Shown here in pieces: positions 1 to 6,705 of a DNA stretch of 10,886 nt. The notes under the pieces were generated by a model. The model was not told where the DNA came from, did not search any database, and worked only from the letters and a program-made list of their open reading frames with translations. This DNA comes from JBEVMS01 sp040508515 (GTDB taxonomy: Bacteria > Pseudomonadota > Gammaproteobacteria > Xanthomonadales > Rhodanobacteraceae): the NCBI GenBank assembly GCA_040508515.1, contig JBEVMS010000167.1:1-10886 (forward strand), in the 5' to 3' direction. Numbering within the stretch: position 1 is the first letter of the stretch; the number at the start of each line of letters is the position of its first letter. The position numbers and the translations under genes were made by a program.

Positions 1-192
1 CACCACCTTGTTGTGCATGGTGCCGCCTTGCAGCGGGTGCGGATGGCACAGCACCACGGTGCCGCGTCGCGCGCCTTCGGGCTCGGCGCGGTCGCTGATC
101 ACTTCGAGCTTGCCGGCCGGGCCGTTGAGCGTGAAGCTGGCGGCTTGTTCGGGAAACGTGGCCGGCTCGGCGGGATAGGGAATGGGATTCAT
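1..192 (-). CDS. alpha/beta hydrolase family protein, N-terminal part (gene runs off the left edge)
   Basis: The minus strand reads an open frame of 64 codons from an ATG at 192 to the window edge, beginning MNPIPYPAEP. Around residues 44-64 it carries a hydrophobic strand followed by HPHPLQGGTMHNKVV. This resembles the early beta-strand and oxyanion-loop segment (HPHP.GG.M.NKVV) of the small bacterial alpha/beta hydrolases often annotated as dienelactone-hydrolase-like. The catalytic Ser, Asp and His would lie beyond the edge, so activity and substrate cannot be judged. The start is the first ATG in frame and has no purine-rich ribosome site before it. A TATCAT hexamer ends seven bases upstream, which would suit a leaderless message. 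It is divergent from acpH. Family confidence is good; a specific function is not claimed. Confidence 0.8.
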   Translation of the reverse strand, partial: MNPIPYPAEPATFPEQAASFTLNGPAGKLEVISDRAEPEGARRGTVVLCHPHPLQGGTMHNKVV

Positions 193-258
193 AGACACGA
201 TGATAGCCGCCCTGCCGTGGTTCGCGCCGTCGACGCCCGCGGCCGCGGTGGTGCGCGG
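193..258. promoter_or_regulatory. divergent promoter region between hydrolase and acpH
   Basis: The 66 bases between the two divergent start codons must hold at least part of both 5' regions. Reading the minus strand, TATCAT (plus 200-205) is a good -10 match ending seven bases before the hydrolase ATG, although no convincing -35 hexamer stands 16-18 bases upstream of it. The gap also contains a perfect 12-bp palindrome, CCGCGGCCGCGG, at 237-248. In a high-GC genome this could be chance or an operator. No convincing plus-strand promoter or Shine-Dalgarno for acpH is visible, so acpH may be transcribed from inside the hydrolase gene. Confidence 0.35.
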
Positions 259-852
259 ATGAACCATCTGGCGCATGCCTTGTTGGCCGGCGACGATCCG
301 GCCCTGCGCCTGGGCGCCATGCTGGGCGATTTCGTGCACGGCCAGCCTGACCCCGCGCTGGGCGAGGCGGTGGTGGCGGGCATCCGGCTGCATCGGGCGA
401 TCGACGTGTTCACCGATGCGCATCCGCAAGTGGTCGCGGCGCGAGCGCTGTTCGAGCCGCCATTCCGCCGCTATGCCGGAATCATCCTGGACATGTGGTT
501 TGACCACTGTCTGGCGCGCGATTTTTCGCACTGGGCCGGCCAGCCGTTGGCGCCCTACTCGCAACAGCTGCGTGCCTTGCTGCGGCACAAGAACGAGCAG
601 TTACCACCGGCGCTGCATCGGTTTCTGGCCTATATGGAAGCCCATGACCTGCCGGCCGGTTACGCGGCGTCGGCGCAGATCGGCCGCTCGCTGCAAGGCA
701 TCGGCCAGCGTTTGCGCCGTGCCAACCCGCTGCATGAGGCGTTGCCGCAGTTGCTGGCACGGGCGACGCCGCTACAGGGGCATTTCGAGGTGCTGTTTCC
801 GCAGTTGCAGGCATTCGCACGGGATTGGCGCGCCGAGCAACGGCTGCCCTAG
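259..852 (+). CDS. acpH: acyl carrier protein phosphodiesterase (AcpH family)
   Basis: This 197-residue protein begins MNHLAHALLAG and follows the E. coli AcpH pattern closely. It has the N-terminal N.LAH motif, then GAMLGDFVHG (residues 19-28), then VAGI.LHRAID.FTD (about 39-53), then ILDMWFDH (76-83). These His/Asp-rich blocks are the metal-binding and catalytic signature of AcpH, a member of the HD-like phosphohydrolase group. The length matches the family, at about 190-200 residues. AcpH is a cytosolic enzyme that removes the 4'-phosphopantetheine arm from holo-ACP to give apo-ACP, so it takes part in prosthetic-group turnover. The frame stays open upstream to position 13, but that part is antisense to the hydrolase gene and has no family similarity, so the ATG at 259 is chosen although no Shine-Dalgarno precedes it. 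The stop is TAG at 850-852. Confidence 0.9.
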   Translation: MNHLAHALLAGDDPALRLGAMLGDFVHGQPDPALGEAVVAGIRLHRAIDVFTDAHPQVVAARALFEPPFRRYAGIILDMWFDHCLARDFSHWAGQPLAPYSQQLRALLRHKNEQLPPALHRFLAYMEAHDLPAGYAASAQIGRSLQGIGQRLRRANPLHEALPQLLARATPLQGHFEVLFPQLQAFARDWRAEQRLP

Positions 853-863
853 ACGTCTGACCG

Positions 864-887
864 GCAACGTCCGCCATGGGACGTTGC
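864..887. terminator. hairpin between convergent acpH and cytochrome c genes, possible bidirectional terminator
   Basis: A perfect inverted repeat GCAACGTCC / GGACGTTGC (9 bp) encloses the six-base loop GCCATG. It sits in the 59-base gap between the stop codons of two converging genes, which is the expected place for a shared terminator. Neither strand has a following T-run, so it is not a textbook intrinsic terminator. It may act with Rho or as a 3'-end protecting hairpin. Confidence 0.5.
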
Positions 888-911
888 GCGTGGCCCCAAG
901 GTATGCGTCGG

Positions 912-1445
912 CTACTTGGTCTGGTCGACCAGCCAGTTGACTGCGGCCTTGACCTGGTCGTCGGTGAGTGCCGGATTGCCGCCCTTGGGCGGCATGACGT
1001 TGCCGTCCGGGCCGCGGTAGCCTTCGATCGCGTGCTTGAACAAGGTATCCATGCCCTGCGCCACGCGCGGGGTCCAGTTGGCCTTGTCGCCCAGCTTGGG
1101 GGCGCCGGCCACGCCGGTGGTATGGCAGGCGTGGCAGAGATTGTCGTAGATGGTCTTACCGTCGGTGCTGCCGCCATAAGCGACTTGTGCCGCTGCCGCC
1201 TGGGCGGCCGCTTGTTGCGCGGCGGCCATCGCGGCGCGGCCGGTATCGCCGGCGTAAACCTGGGCGGCCGGTGCGATCCGCGCGGCGGTCTGCTTGGCTT
1301 GGCTGGGATCGGTTTCTTTAGGGATTCGGCTATAAATATGCCAAGCCAGCAGCACCAGGCTCAGGGTGATCACGCTGAGGCCGGCAATCAAAAGGATGAA
1401 CTGACGTAGAAAGCCCTGGTCGGATTTGCTCGTGGTACCGCTCAC
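912..1445 (-). CDS. membrane-anchored cytochrome c5 family protein
   Basis: This is a 177-residue protein. Residues about 15-38 form one strongly hydrophobic helix that probably anchors the N-terminus in the inner membrane. Residues about 59-90 are an Ala/Gln-rich linker. The C-terminal 85 or so residues are a class I cytochrome c domain. The haem site is CHACH at 104-108 (Cys104, Cys107 thioether links; His108 axial ligand). The probable second axial ligand is Met151 in NVMPPKGG, a pattern typical of cytochrome c5. Only one CXXCH is present. The protein should act in periplasmic electron transfer, probably towards a terminal oxidase, but the partner cannot be read from the sequence. The start is GTG at 1445, supported by GGGAG six bases upstream (plus 1452-1456). 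The stop is TAG. No other cytochrome gene or c-maturation gene is adjacent. Confidence 0.9.
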   Translation of the reverse strand: MSGTTSKSDQGFLRQFILLIAGLSVITLSLVLLAWHIYSRIPKETDPSQAKQTAARIAPAAQVYAGDTGRAAMAAAQQAAAQAAAAQVAYGGSTDGKTIYDNLCHACHTTGVAGAPKLGDKANWTPRVAQGMDTLFKHAIEGYRGPDGNVMPPKGGNPALTDDQVKAAVNWLVDQTK

Positions 1446-1892
1446 GCTGTACTCCCGTCAGTGGTCAGTCGGTGACCGACGGTCGCCGACAAGCCTTTCC
1501 CGCGCATGGTTCGGACGCTCCAGCCCCCGCTCGCGGCCCCGATAAGCAAGTTGCCATAAGACGCCGATACAATGCACGGCGCGTACGCAGAGCAACCGCC
1601 GGAAGTATAGACGAAGCCTATCCTGGCGCGGCCATCTTGCGCATGGTGGGCGAGGGAGGCTTACCTTGGGGCGGTTGGCATGGCATAAGGAGCGGTCGGG
1701 TGGGCGGTTTGGGCGGCTCGCCAAAGCGGCCCTGCCATCGGTCATCCTTGAACCATGTCAACCGGCAGGGTCCAACCTCGTTCCACTACCCCTATCATCC
1801 GCTACGTATTTTCATCCGCTCTACCCTTTGGTATGCGCTTGGCGACCAGCGGTAATCCTCGGATGTCTGTTTAAAATCTCCAGGAGTGTTTC
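1446..1892. other. 447-base gene-free region between the divergent cytochrome c and RND operons
   Basis: I see no convincing protein gene here. The open frames on both strands have no recognisable domain and no good ribosome site. Next to the cytochrome start is a 13-base inverted repeat GTCGGT-G-ACCGAC at 1468-1480. A TATACT hexamer on the minus strand (plus 1604-1609) is a possible -10 for the cytochrome gene, but it lacks a clear -35. An imperfect hairpin with arms TTTGGGCG / CGCCAAA occupies 1708-1725. A separated inverted repeat CCCTGCC (1730-1736) / GGCAGGG (1764-1770) follows. The last 40 bases hold the Shine-Dalgarno AGGAG (1882-1886) of the adaptor gene and an AT-rich patch around 1870-1877. 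The region must carry the control signals of both operons; a small RNA cannot be excluded. Confidence 0.5.
1828..1856 (+). promoter_or_regulatory. weak candidate sigma-70 promoter for the RND efflux operon
   Basis: TTGGTA at 1828-1833 and GGTAAT at 1851-1856 are separated by 17 bases; each matches four of six consensus positions. Transcription would begin near 1863, leaving a leader of about 30 bases that contains the AGGAG ribosome site. The match is weak and was picked by eye, so this is a suggestion only. Confidence 0.22.
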
Positions 1893-3161
1893 ATGTCGCG
1901 TTTTTGGAAGATCGCGCTTGTCGTGATTGCCGTGCTTGTGCTGGCCGCGGTGGGTTTTCGCCTGCTGCATAAACCGGCCGGCGAGCACGTGCGCGGCCAT
2001 CACCGCGGAGGCGCCGCGGCGGCGGCACCGGGCGATGCCACCGCGAAAGACCAGGATAAGGCGCCGGTGCCCGTCACCGTGGTGTCGGTAACCAAGCAAG
2101 ACGTGCCGATTTACCTGACCGCACTGGGTACGGTGCAGGCGCTCAACACGGTCACCGTCAATCCGCAGATCGGCGGCCAGTTGATGAGCCTCAACTTCAC
2201 CGAGGGTCAGGAGGTCACCAAGGGCCAGATGATTGCGCAGATCGATCCGCGCAGCCTGCAAGCCAGTCTGGATCAGGCGACCGCCAAGAAGGCTCAGGAC
2301 GAAGCGCTGTTATCGACCGATCGCAGCAACTATGAGCGCTCCAAAGATCCCAACGTGGCCAAGTACCTGGCCAAGCAGAACCTTGACCAGTTGCGCAACC
2401 AGGTCGCGCAAGACGAGGCCACGGTGGCCTCGGACAACGCAGCGATCCGCAACGCGCAGGTGCAGTTGGGCTTCACCCGCATCGTTTCGCCGATCGACGG
2501 CGTGGCGGGCATCCGCAATGTCGATGTCGGCAACGTGGTTACGCCCACCACGGGCATTGTCACCTTGACCCAGATCCACCCCATCTACGTGATGTTCTTC
2601 CTGCCTGAGCAGAACCTCGGTCCGGTGCGCGCCGCGCAGCAGGCCAGCGCGCTGGATGTGGCGGCGCTGGATCGCACCGATTCGCACGTGATGGACGCCG
2701 GCGGCAAGTTGCAGGTGATCGACAACCAGATCGACCAGACCACCGGTACGTTCAAGCTGCGGGCGCAATTTCCCAATCCCAGCGGCTCACTGTGGCCGGG
2801 CCAGTTCGTCAATGTGCGCTTGCAGGTGCGGACCATCCAGGACGGCCTGGTGATTCCCGCGCAGGCGGTGCAGCGTGGCCCGGATGGCGATTACGTCTAC
2901 CTGGTGCAGGCCGACAACACGGTCAAGATGCAAACGGTGACCCAGGGCGCCGAGGTCGGCGACAGCCGGGTGATGATCAGCAAGGGCCTGAGCCTGAGCG
3001 ATCAAGTGGTCACCGAGGGCCAGTTCCGACTCAAGCCCGGCAGCAAGGTGCAGGCGCTCAAGCCCGGTCAGGTGCCCAACCCGCCGACCCAGGCCGAATT
3101 GGACAGCGCGGCCAAGAAGCCGAACGCGCAGCGCGGTGGACGCGGTGGGCGCGGTGGCTGA
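1893..3161 (+). CDS. mdtA: RND efflux periplasmic adaptor subunit (MdtA/MuxA type membrane fusion protein)
   Basis: This is a 422-residue HlyD-family adaptor. Residues 5-22 are a hydrophobic anchor. No lipobox cysteine follows, so it is probably held by an uncleaved helix and not by lipid. A His/Ala-rich stretch (31-50) leads to the conserved VPVTVVSVTKQDVPIYLTAL segment. The two lipoyl-like halves (about 85-117 and 191-225, the second with SPIDGVAGIRNVDVGN) flank an alpha-helical hairpin at about 118-190. The beta-barrel and membrane-proximal domains follow to about 385. Its role is to bridge the RND trimer to an outer-membrane channel. The C-terminus ends in three RGG repeats. The ATG is preceded by AGGAG with six bases of spacing. 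It is the first gene of a three-gene operon whose two RND transporters mark it as MdtA/MuxA-like. The hairpin tip differs from the usual R...L...S pattern. Confidence 0.92.
   Translation: MSRFWKIALVVIAVLVLAAVGFRLLHKPAGEHVRGHHRGGAAAAAPGDATAKDQDKAPVPVTVVSVTKQDVPIYLTALGTVQALNTVTVNPQIGGQLMSLNFTEGQEVTKGQMIAQIDPRSLQASLDQATAKKAQDEALLSTDRSNYERSKDPNVAKYLAKQNLDQLRNQVAQDEATVASDNAAIRNAQVQLGFTRIVSPIDGVAGIRNVDVGNVVTPTTGIVTLTQIHPIYVMFFLPEQNLGPVRAAQQASALDVAALDRTDSHVMDAGGKLQVIDNQIDQTTGTFKLRAQFPNPSGSLWPGQFVNVRLQVRTIQDGLVIPAQAVQRGPDGDYVYLVQADNTVKMQTVTQGAEVGDSRVMISKGLSLSDQVVTEGQFRLKPGSKVQALKPGQVPNPPTQAELDSAAKKPNAQRGGRGGRGG
3132..3158 (+). repeat. three tandem 9-base units encoding RGG-RGG-RGG
   Basis: CGCGGTGGN is repeated three times without a gap just before the TGA stop of the adaptor gene. 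The units differ only at the last, synonymous base (A, G, C). Because the unit length is a multiple of three, gain or loss of copies would keep the frame and change only the length of the Gly/Arg tail. Confidence 0.85.
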
Positions 3162-3175
3162 GCCCCGACACGGCT

Positions 3176-3200
3176 GGCAGCGCGCGCTTGCGCCGCTGCC
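3176..3200 (+). other. intercistronic hairpin 1 between adaptor and first RND gene
   Basis: GGCAGCG (3176-3182) and CGCTGCC (3194-3200) form a perfect 7-bp stem. The intervening bases can add a further CGC/GCG pairing. It begins 15 bases after the adaptor stop and has no T-run after it, so it is more likely an mRNA-stability or translation-tuning structure than a full terminator. Confidence 0.45.
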
Positions 3201-3234
3201 GCACGCGGGACAAGCCGATTGGTTGTCTTCCTTG

Positions 3235-3252
3235 GCGGTCGTGCGCGACCGC
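3235..3252 (+). other. intercistronic hairpin 2 between adaptor and first RND gene
   Basis: GCGGTCG and CGACCGC form a perfect 7-bp stem with the four-base loop TGCG. It ends 24 bases before the start codon of the MdtB-like gene, close to the ribosome entry region, where no good Shine-Dalgarno is visible. Confidence 0.45.
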
Positions 3253-3276
3253 AGCCACTGACGGTTACGACACCTC

Positions 3277-6200
3277 ATGGGATTTTCCACCCTTTTCATC
3301 CGCCGGCCGATCGCCACCTCGCTGTTGATGGCGGCGGTGATGCTGCTGGGCATCCTGGGTTATCGCCAATTGCCGGTTTCCGCGTTGCCGGAAATCGAAG
3401 CGCCGACGCTGGTGGTCACCACGCAGTACCCCGGCGCCAGCGCCACCACCATGGCGGCCTTGGTCACCACGCCGCTGGAGCGCCAGTTCGGGCAGATTTC
3501 CGGCTTGTCGATGATGACCTCGGACTCCTCGGCGGGGCTGTCCACGGTGGTGTTGCAGTTTGCGATGGACCAGGACATCGACATCGCCGCGCAGAACGTG
3601 CAGGCGGCGCTGAAGCAGGCGATCCTGCCCAGCACCTTGCCGTACCAGCCGGTCTATAACCGGGTCAATCCAGCCGACGCGGCGATCCTCACCCTCAAGC
3701 TCACCTCCGATTCGCTGCCGCTGCGCGACGTCAACAACTACGCCGATTCGATCCTGGCGCAGAAGCTGTCGCAGGTGGAGGGCGTGGGGCTGGTGTCGAT
3801 CGCCGGCAACGTGCGTCCGGCGGTGCGCGTGCAGGTCAATCCGGCGCAGCTGTCCAACATGGGTCTGACCATGGAAGACGTGCGTTCGGCGCTGACCGAG
3901 GCCAACGTCAGCGCGCCCAAGGGTTCGCTCAACGGGGCGACGCAGTCCTACAGCATCGGCACCAACGATCAGATGACCACCGCGGCCGAATACGCCGCCA
4001 CCATCATCAGCTACACCAACAATGCGCCGGTACGGCTGAAGGACGTCGCCAAGGTCGTCGACGGCGTGGAGAACGATCAGCTGGCCGCCTGGGCCGATGG
4101 CAAGCCGGCGGTATTGCTGGAAGTGCGTCGTCAGCCGGGCGCCAACATCGTCGCCACGGTGGCGCGGATCCGGCAGATCCTGCCCGAGTTGCAGGCGGTG
4201 CTGCCGGCCGACGTGCACCTGGAGGTGTTCGCCGACCGCACGGTGACCATCCGTGCCTCGGTGCATGACGTGCAGATGACCTTGCTGCTGACCATCGGCC
4301 TGGTGGTGGCGGTGATCTTCGTCTTCCTGCGCCGGTTGTGGGCCACGATCATCCCGTCGGTGGCGGTGCCGCTGTCGCTGCTGGGCACCTTCGCGGTGAT
4401 GTCGTTCACCGGGATGTCGCTGGACAACCTCTCGCTGATGGCGCTGACCGTGGCCACCGGCTTCGTGGTCGACGATGCGATCGTGATGATCGAGAACATC
4501 GTGCGCTACATCGAGCAGGGCAAGGACGGCAAGGAGGCGGCCGAGATCGGCGCCAAGGAAATCGGCTTCACCGTGCTGTCGCTGACGGTGTCGCTGGTGG
4601 CGGTGTTCCTGCCGCTGCTGCTGATGCCCGGCGTGACCGGACGGCTATTCCACGAGTTCGCCTGGGTGCTGACCATCGCGGTCACCATCTCGATGCTGAT
4701 CTCGCTGACGCTGACCCCGATGATGTGTGCCTACCTGCTCAAGGCCGATGCGTTGCCGGAAGGCGACGATGCGCATGAGCGGCATGTCGCCGGCACCAAG
4801 CGCAACGCCTGGATGCGCATCGTCGGCGGCTACGAGCGCTCGCTGGACTGGGTGCTCGACCACCAGCGGCTGACCATCCTGGTCGCGCTGGCCAGCGTGG
4901 CGATCACCGTGCTGCTGTACGTGATCATTCCCAAGAGCCTGCTGCCGGAACAGGACACCGGCATGATCACCGGTGTGGTGCAGGCCGACCAGAACGTCGC
5001 CTTCCCGCAGATGGTCGATCGCACTCAGGCGGTTGCCGAGGCGCTGCGCCGCGATCCGGCGGTCAGCGGGGTGGCCGCCTTTATCGGCGCCGGCTCGATG
5101 AATCCCACGCTCAACCAGGGTCAGTTGTCGATCGTGCTGAAAGAGCGCGGTCAGCGCGGTGGCCTGGATGAAGTGCTGCCGCGGCTGCAACGCGCGACCG
5201 CTAACACCGCCGGCGTGGCGCTTTACCTCAAGCCGGTGCAGGACGTGACGCTGGATACCCAGGTGTCTGCCACCGAGTACCAGTACTCGCTGTCCGACAT
5301 CAACGCCACCGAGCTCGCCGACTACGCCACCCGCATGACCGAGGCGTTCCGCAAGTTGCCGCAGCTGATCGACGTGGACAACAACCTGGCCGACCAGGGC
5401 AACGCGCTGAAGCTGACCGTGGACCGCGACAAGGCCAGTCGGCTTGGCGTGCCGATGCAGACCATCGATGACACGTTGTACGACGCGTTCGGGCAGCGCC
5501 AGATATCCACCATCTTCACCCAGTTGAACCAGTACCGCGTGGTGCTGGAAGTGGCGCCGGAATTCCGCACCAGCCGCGCGCTGCTCAGCCAGTTGTCGGT
5601 GAAGAGCAACGGCAGCGGCGCCTTGACCGGCACCAACGCCACCAGCTTCGGCCAGGTCGCTTCGAGCAATTCGTCCACCGCCACGGGCATTGCAACCGCC
5701 AACACCGGCATCGTGCTGGGCGTGGGCGGCGTGATTCCGCTGACCTCGCTGGCCACCGCCGAGGTCACCAGCGCGCCGTTGGTGATCAGCCATCAGCAGC
5801 AGTTGCCGGCGGTGACTTTGTCGTTCAACTTGGCGTCGGGGTATTCGCTGTCGCAGGCGGTCGAGGCGATTGGGCAGGCGCAGCAGCAGCTCAACCTGCC
5901 GCCGCAGATCCGCGGCCAGTTCATCGGCAAGGCGGCCGAGTTCTCCTCCAGCCTGGGCAATGAGGTGTTGTTGCTGCTGGCTTCGATCGTGGTGATTTAC
6001 ATCGTGCTGGGCGTGCTCTACGAGAGCTACATCCATCCGCTGACGATCATCTCCACGCTGCCGCCGGCCGGCGTTGGTGCCTTGCTGGCGCTGATCCTGT
6101 GCGGCATGAGCCTGTCAGTGGACGGCATCGTCGGCATCGTGCTGCTGATCGGTATCGTGAAGAAGAACGCGATCATGATGATCGACTTCGCGATCGAGGC

Positions 6201-6510
6201 GCAGCGCAGCGGCAGCAACGCGCGCGAGGCGATCCGGCGCGCCTGCCTGCTGCGTTTCCGACCGATCATGATGACCACCGCGGCGGCCATGCTGGGCGCC
6301 TTGCCGCTGGCGCTTGGCACCGGCATCGGTGCGGAACTGCGCCGTCCGTTGGGCGTGTCGATCGTCGGCGGCCTGCTGCTGTCGCAGTTGATCACCTTGT
6401 ACACCACGCCGGTGATCTACTTGTACATGGAGCGCTTTTCCGACTGGGTCCGGCTGCGCCGCGAACGCCGGGTTCTGGCGATCGCGCATCGGCATGGCGG
6501 CACCGCGTGA
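3277..6510 (+). CDS. mdtB: RND multidrug efflux transporter, MdtB/MuxB-like subunit
   Basis: This 1077-residue protein has the RND plan of twelve membrane helices and two large periplasmic loops. TM1 is near residues 10-32, TM2-TM6 lie at about 335-489, TM7 at about 532-552, and TM8 onward starts at about 898. Proton-relay residues are present: Asp399-Asp400 in TM4 (GFVVDDAIV), Lys963 in TM10 (IGIVKKNAIMMIDF) and Arg995 before TM11 (RFRPIMMTT). LPVSALPEIEAPT near the N-terminus, VNPADAAILTL, RRQPGAN and GIGAELRRPLG resemble E. coli MdtB more than MdtC. The protein would export drugs across the inner membrane by proton antiport as part of a mixed trimer with the next gene. An in-frame TGA at 3259-3261 with no start codon between fixes the ATG at 3277, although no Shine-Dalgarno is visible. 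A Ser/Thr/Gly-rich insertion lies at about 778-816. Paralogue assignment is by resemblance. Confidence 0.93.
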   Translation: MGFSTLFIRRPIATSLLMAAVMLLGILGYRQLPVSALPEIEAPTLVVTTQYPGASATTMAALVTTPLERQFGQISGLSMMTSDSSAGLSTVVLQFAMDQDIDIAAQNVQAALKQAILPSTLPYQPVYNRVNPADAAILTLKLTSDSLPLRDVNNYADSILAQKLSQVEGVGLVSIAGNVRPAVRVQVNPAQLSNMGLTMEDVRSALTEANVSAPKGSLNGATQSYSIGTNDQMTTAAEYAATIISYTNNAPVRLKDVAKVVDGVENDQLAAWADGKPAVLLEVRRQPGANIVATVARIRQILPELQAVLPADVHLEVFADRTVTIRASVHDVQMTLLLTIGLVVAVIFVFLRRLWATIIPSVAVPLSLLGTFAVMSFTGMSLDNLSLMALTVATGFVVDDAIVMIENIVRYIEQGKDGKEAAEIGAKEIGFTVLSLTVSLVAVFLPLLLMPGVTGRLFHEFAWVLTIAVTISMLISLTLTPMMCAYLLKADALPEGDDAHERHVAGTKRNAWMRIVGGYERSLDWVLDHQRLTILVALASVAITVLLYVIIPKSLLPEQDTGMITGVVQADQNVAFPQMVDRTQAVAEALRRDPAVSGVAAFIGAGSMNPTLNQGQLSIVLKERGQRGGLDEVLPRLQRATANTAGVALYLKPVQDVTLDTQVSATEYQYSLSDINATELADYATRMTEAFRKLPQLIDVDNNLADQGNALKLTVDRDKASRLGVPMQTIDDTLYDAFGQRQISTIFTQLNQYRVVLEVAPEFRTSRALLSQLSVKSNGSGALTGTNATSFGQVASSNSSTATGIATANTGIVLGVGGVIPLTSLATAEVTSAPLVISHQQQLPAVTLSFNLASGYSLSQAVEAIGQAQQQLNLPPQIRGQFIGKAAEFSSSLGNEVLLLLASIVVIYIVLGVLYESYIHPLTIISTLPPAGVGALLALILCGMSLSVDGIVGIVLLIGIVKKNAIMMIDFAIEAQRSGSNAREAIRRACLLRFRPIMMTTAAAMLGALPLALGTGIGAELRRPLGVSIVGGLLLSQLITLYTTPVIYLYMERFSDWVRLRRERRVLAIAHRHGGTA

Positions 6511-6552
6511 CGGCAGCCGAGCAACCCGGCGAGATGGCGCTAGTCGGCGGTC

Positions 6553-6582
6553 AAGGGGTGGGGCAACAAGTCCACGCCCCTT
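6553..6582 (+). terminator. terminator-like hairpin between the two RND genes
   Basis: AAGGGG (6553-6558) pairs with CCCCTT (6577-6582). The stem continues inward through a T-G wobble and G-C pairs around one mismatch, with a loop near CAACAAGT. Only three T residues end the 3' arm (TTTGGG), so it looks like a weak, partial terminator. In the middle of an operon it could reduce read-through into the MdtC-like gene. Confidence 0.4.
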
Positions 6583-6583
6583 T

Positions 6584-6613
6584 GGGTTGGTCGATGTGCC
6601 GATGGATCAACCC
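6584..6613 (+). other. second hairpin between the two RND genes
   Basis: GGGTTGGTC (6584-6592) and GATCAACCC (6605-6613) can form a 9-bp stem containing one G-T wobble, with a 12-base loop. It starts one base after the preceding terminator-like hairpin. A 13-base palindrome CGCCGC-T-GCGGCG follows at 6617-6629. Confidence 0.45.
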
Positions 6614-6705
6614 GATCGCCGCTGCGGCGTTGTAATTGCGATGTGCCCGACCGATCATCCATTTCACCTGTTGCCGGCGTGTCGCCGCAGGGTCTGTTTC
6701 ATCGC

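Noticed and set aside
13..258. In-frame N-terminal extension of acpH that would begin at 13
   Set aside because: It lies antisense to the hydrolase gene and has no AcpH similarity; the family start MNHLAH is at 259.
1472..1855. 127-codon plus-strand frame in the gap before the efflux operon
   Set aside because: Its composition is irregular, with no recognisable domain and no ribosome site, and it covers the likely promoter region.
3265..4266. Long minus-strand open frames inside the RND genes (also 4645-6036 and 7162-7941)
   Set aside because: They are antisense shadows caused by high GC codon bias; their translations are His/Arg/Gly/Gln-rich without domain character.
6534..6635. 33-codon frame between the RND genes as a leader peptide
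   Set aside because: It has no good ribosome site and no run of control codons; it is kept only as a remark in the hairpin finding.
6643..6705. GTG start giving the MdtC-like protein 21 extra residues
   Set aside because: The extra residues have no RND similarity, and the ATG at 6706 gives the standard N-terminus leading straight into TM1.
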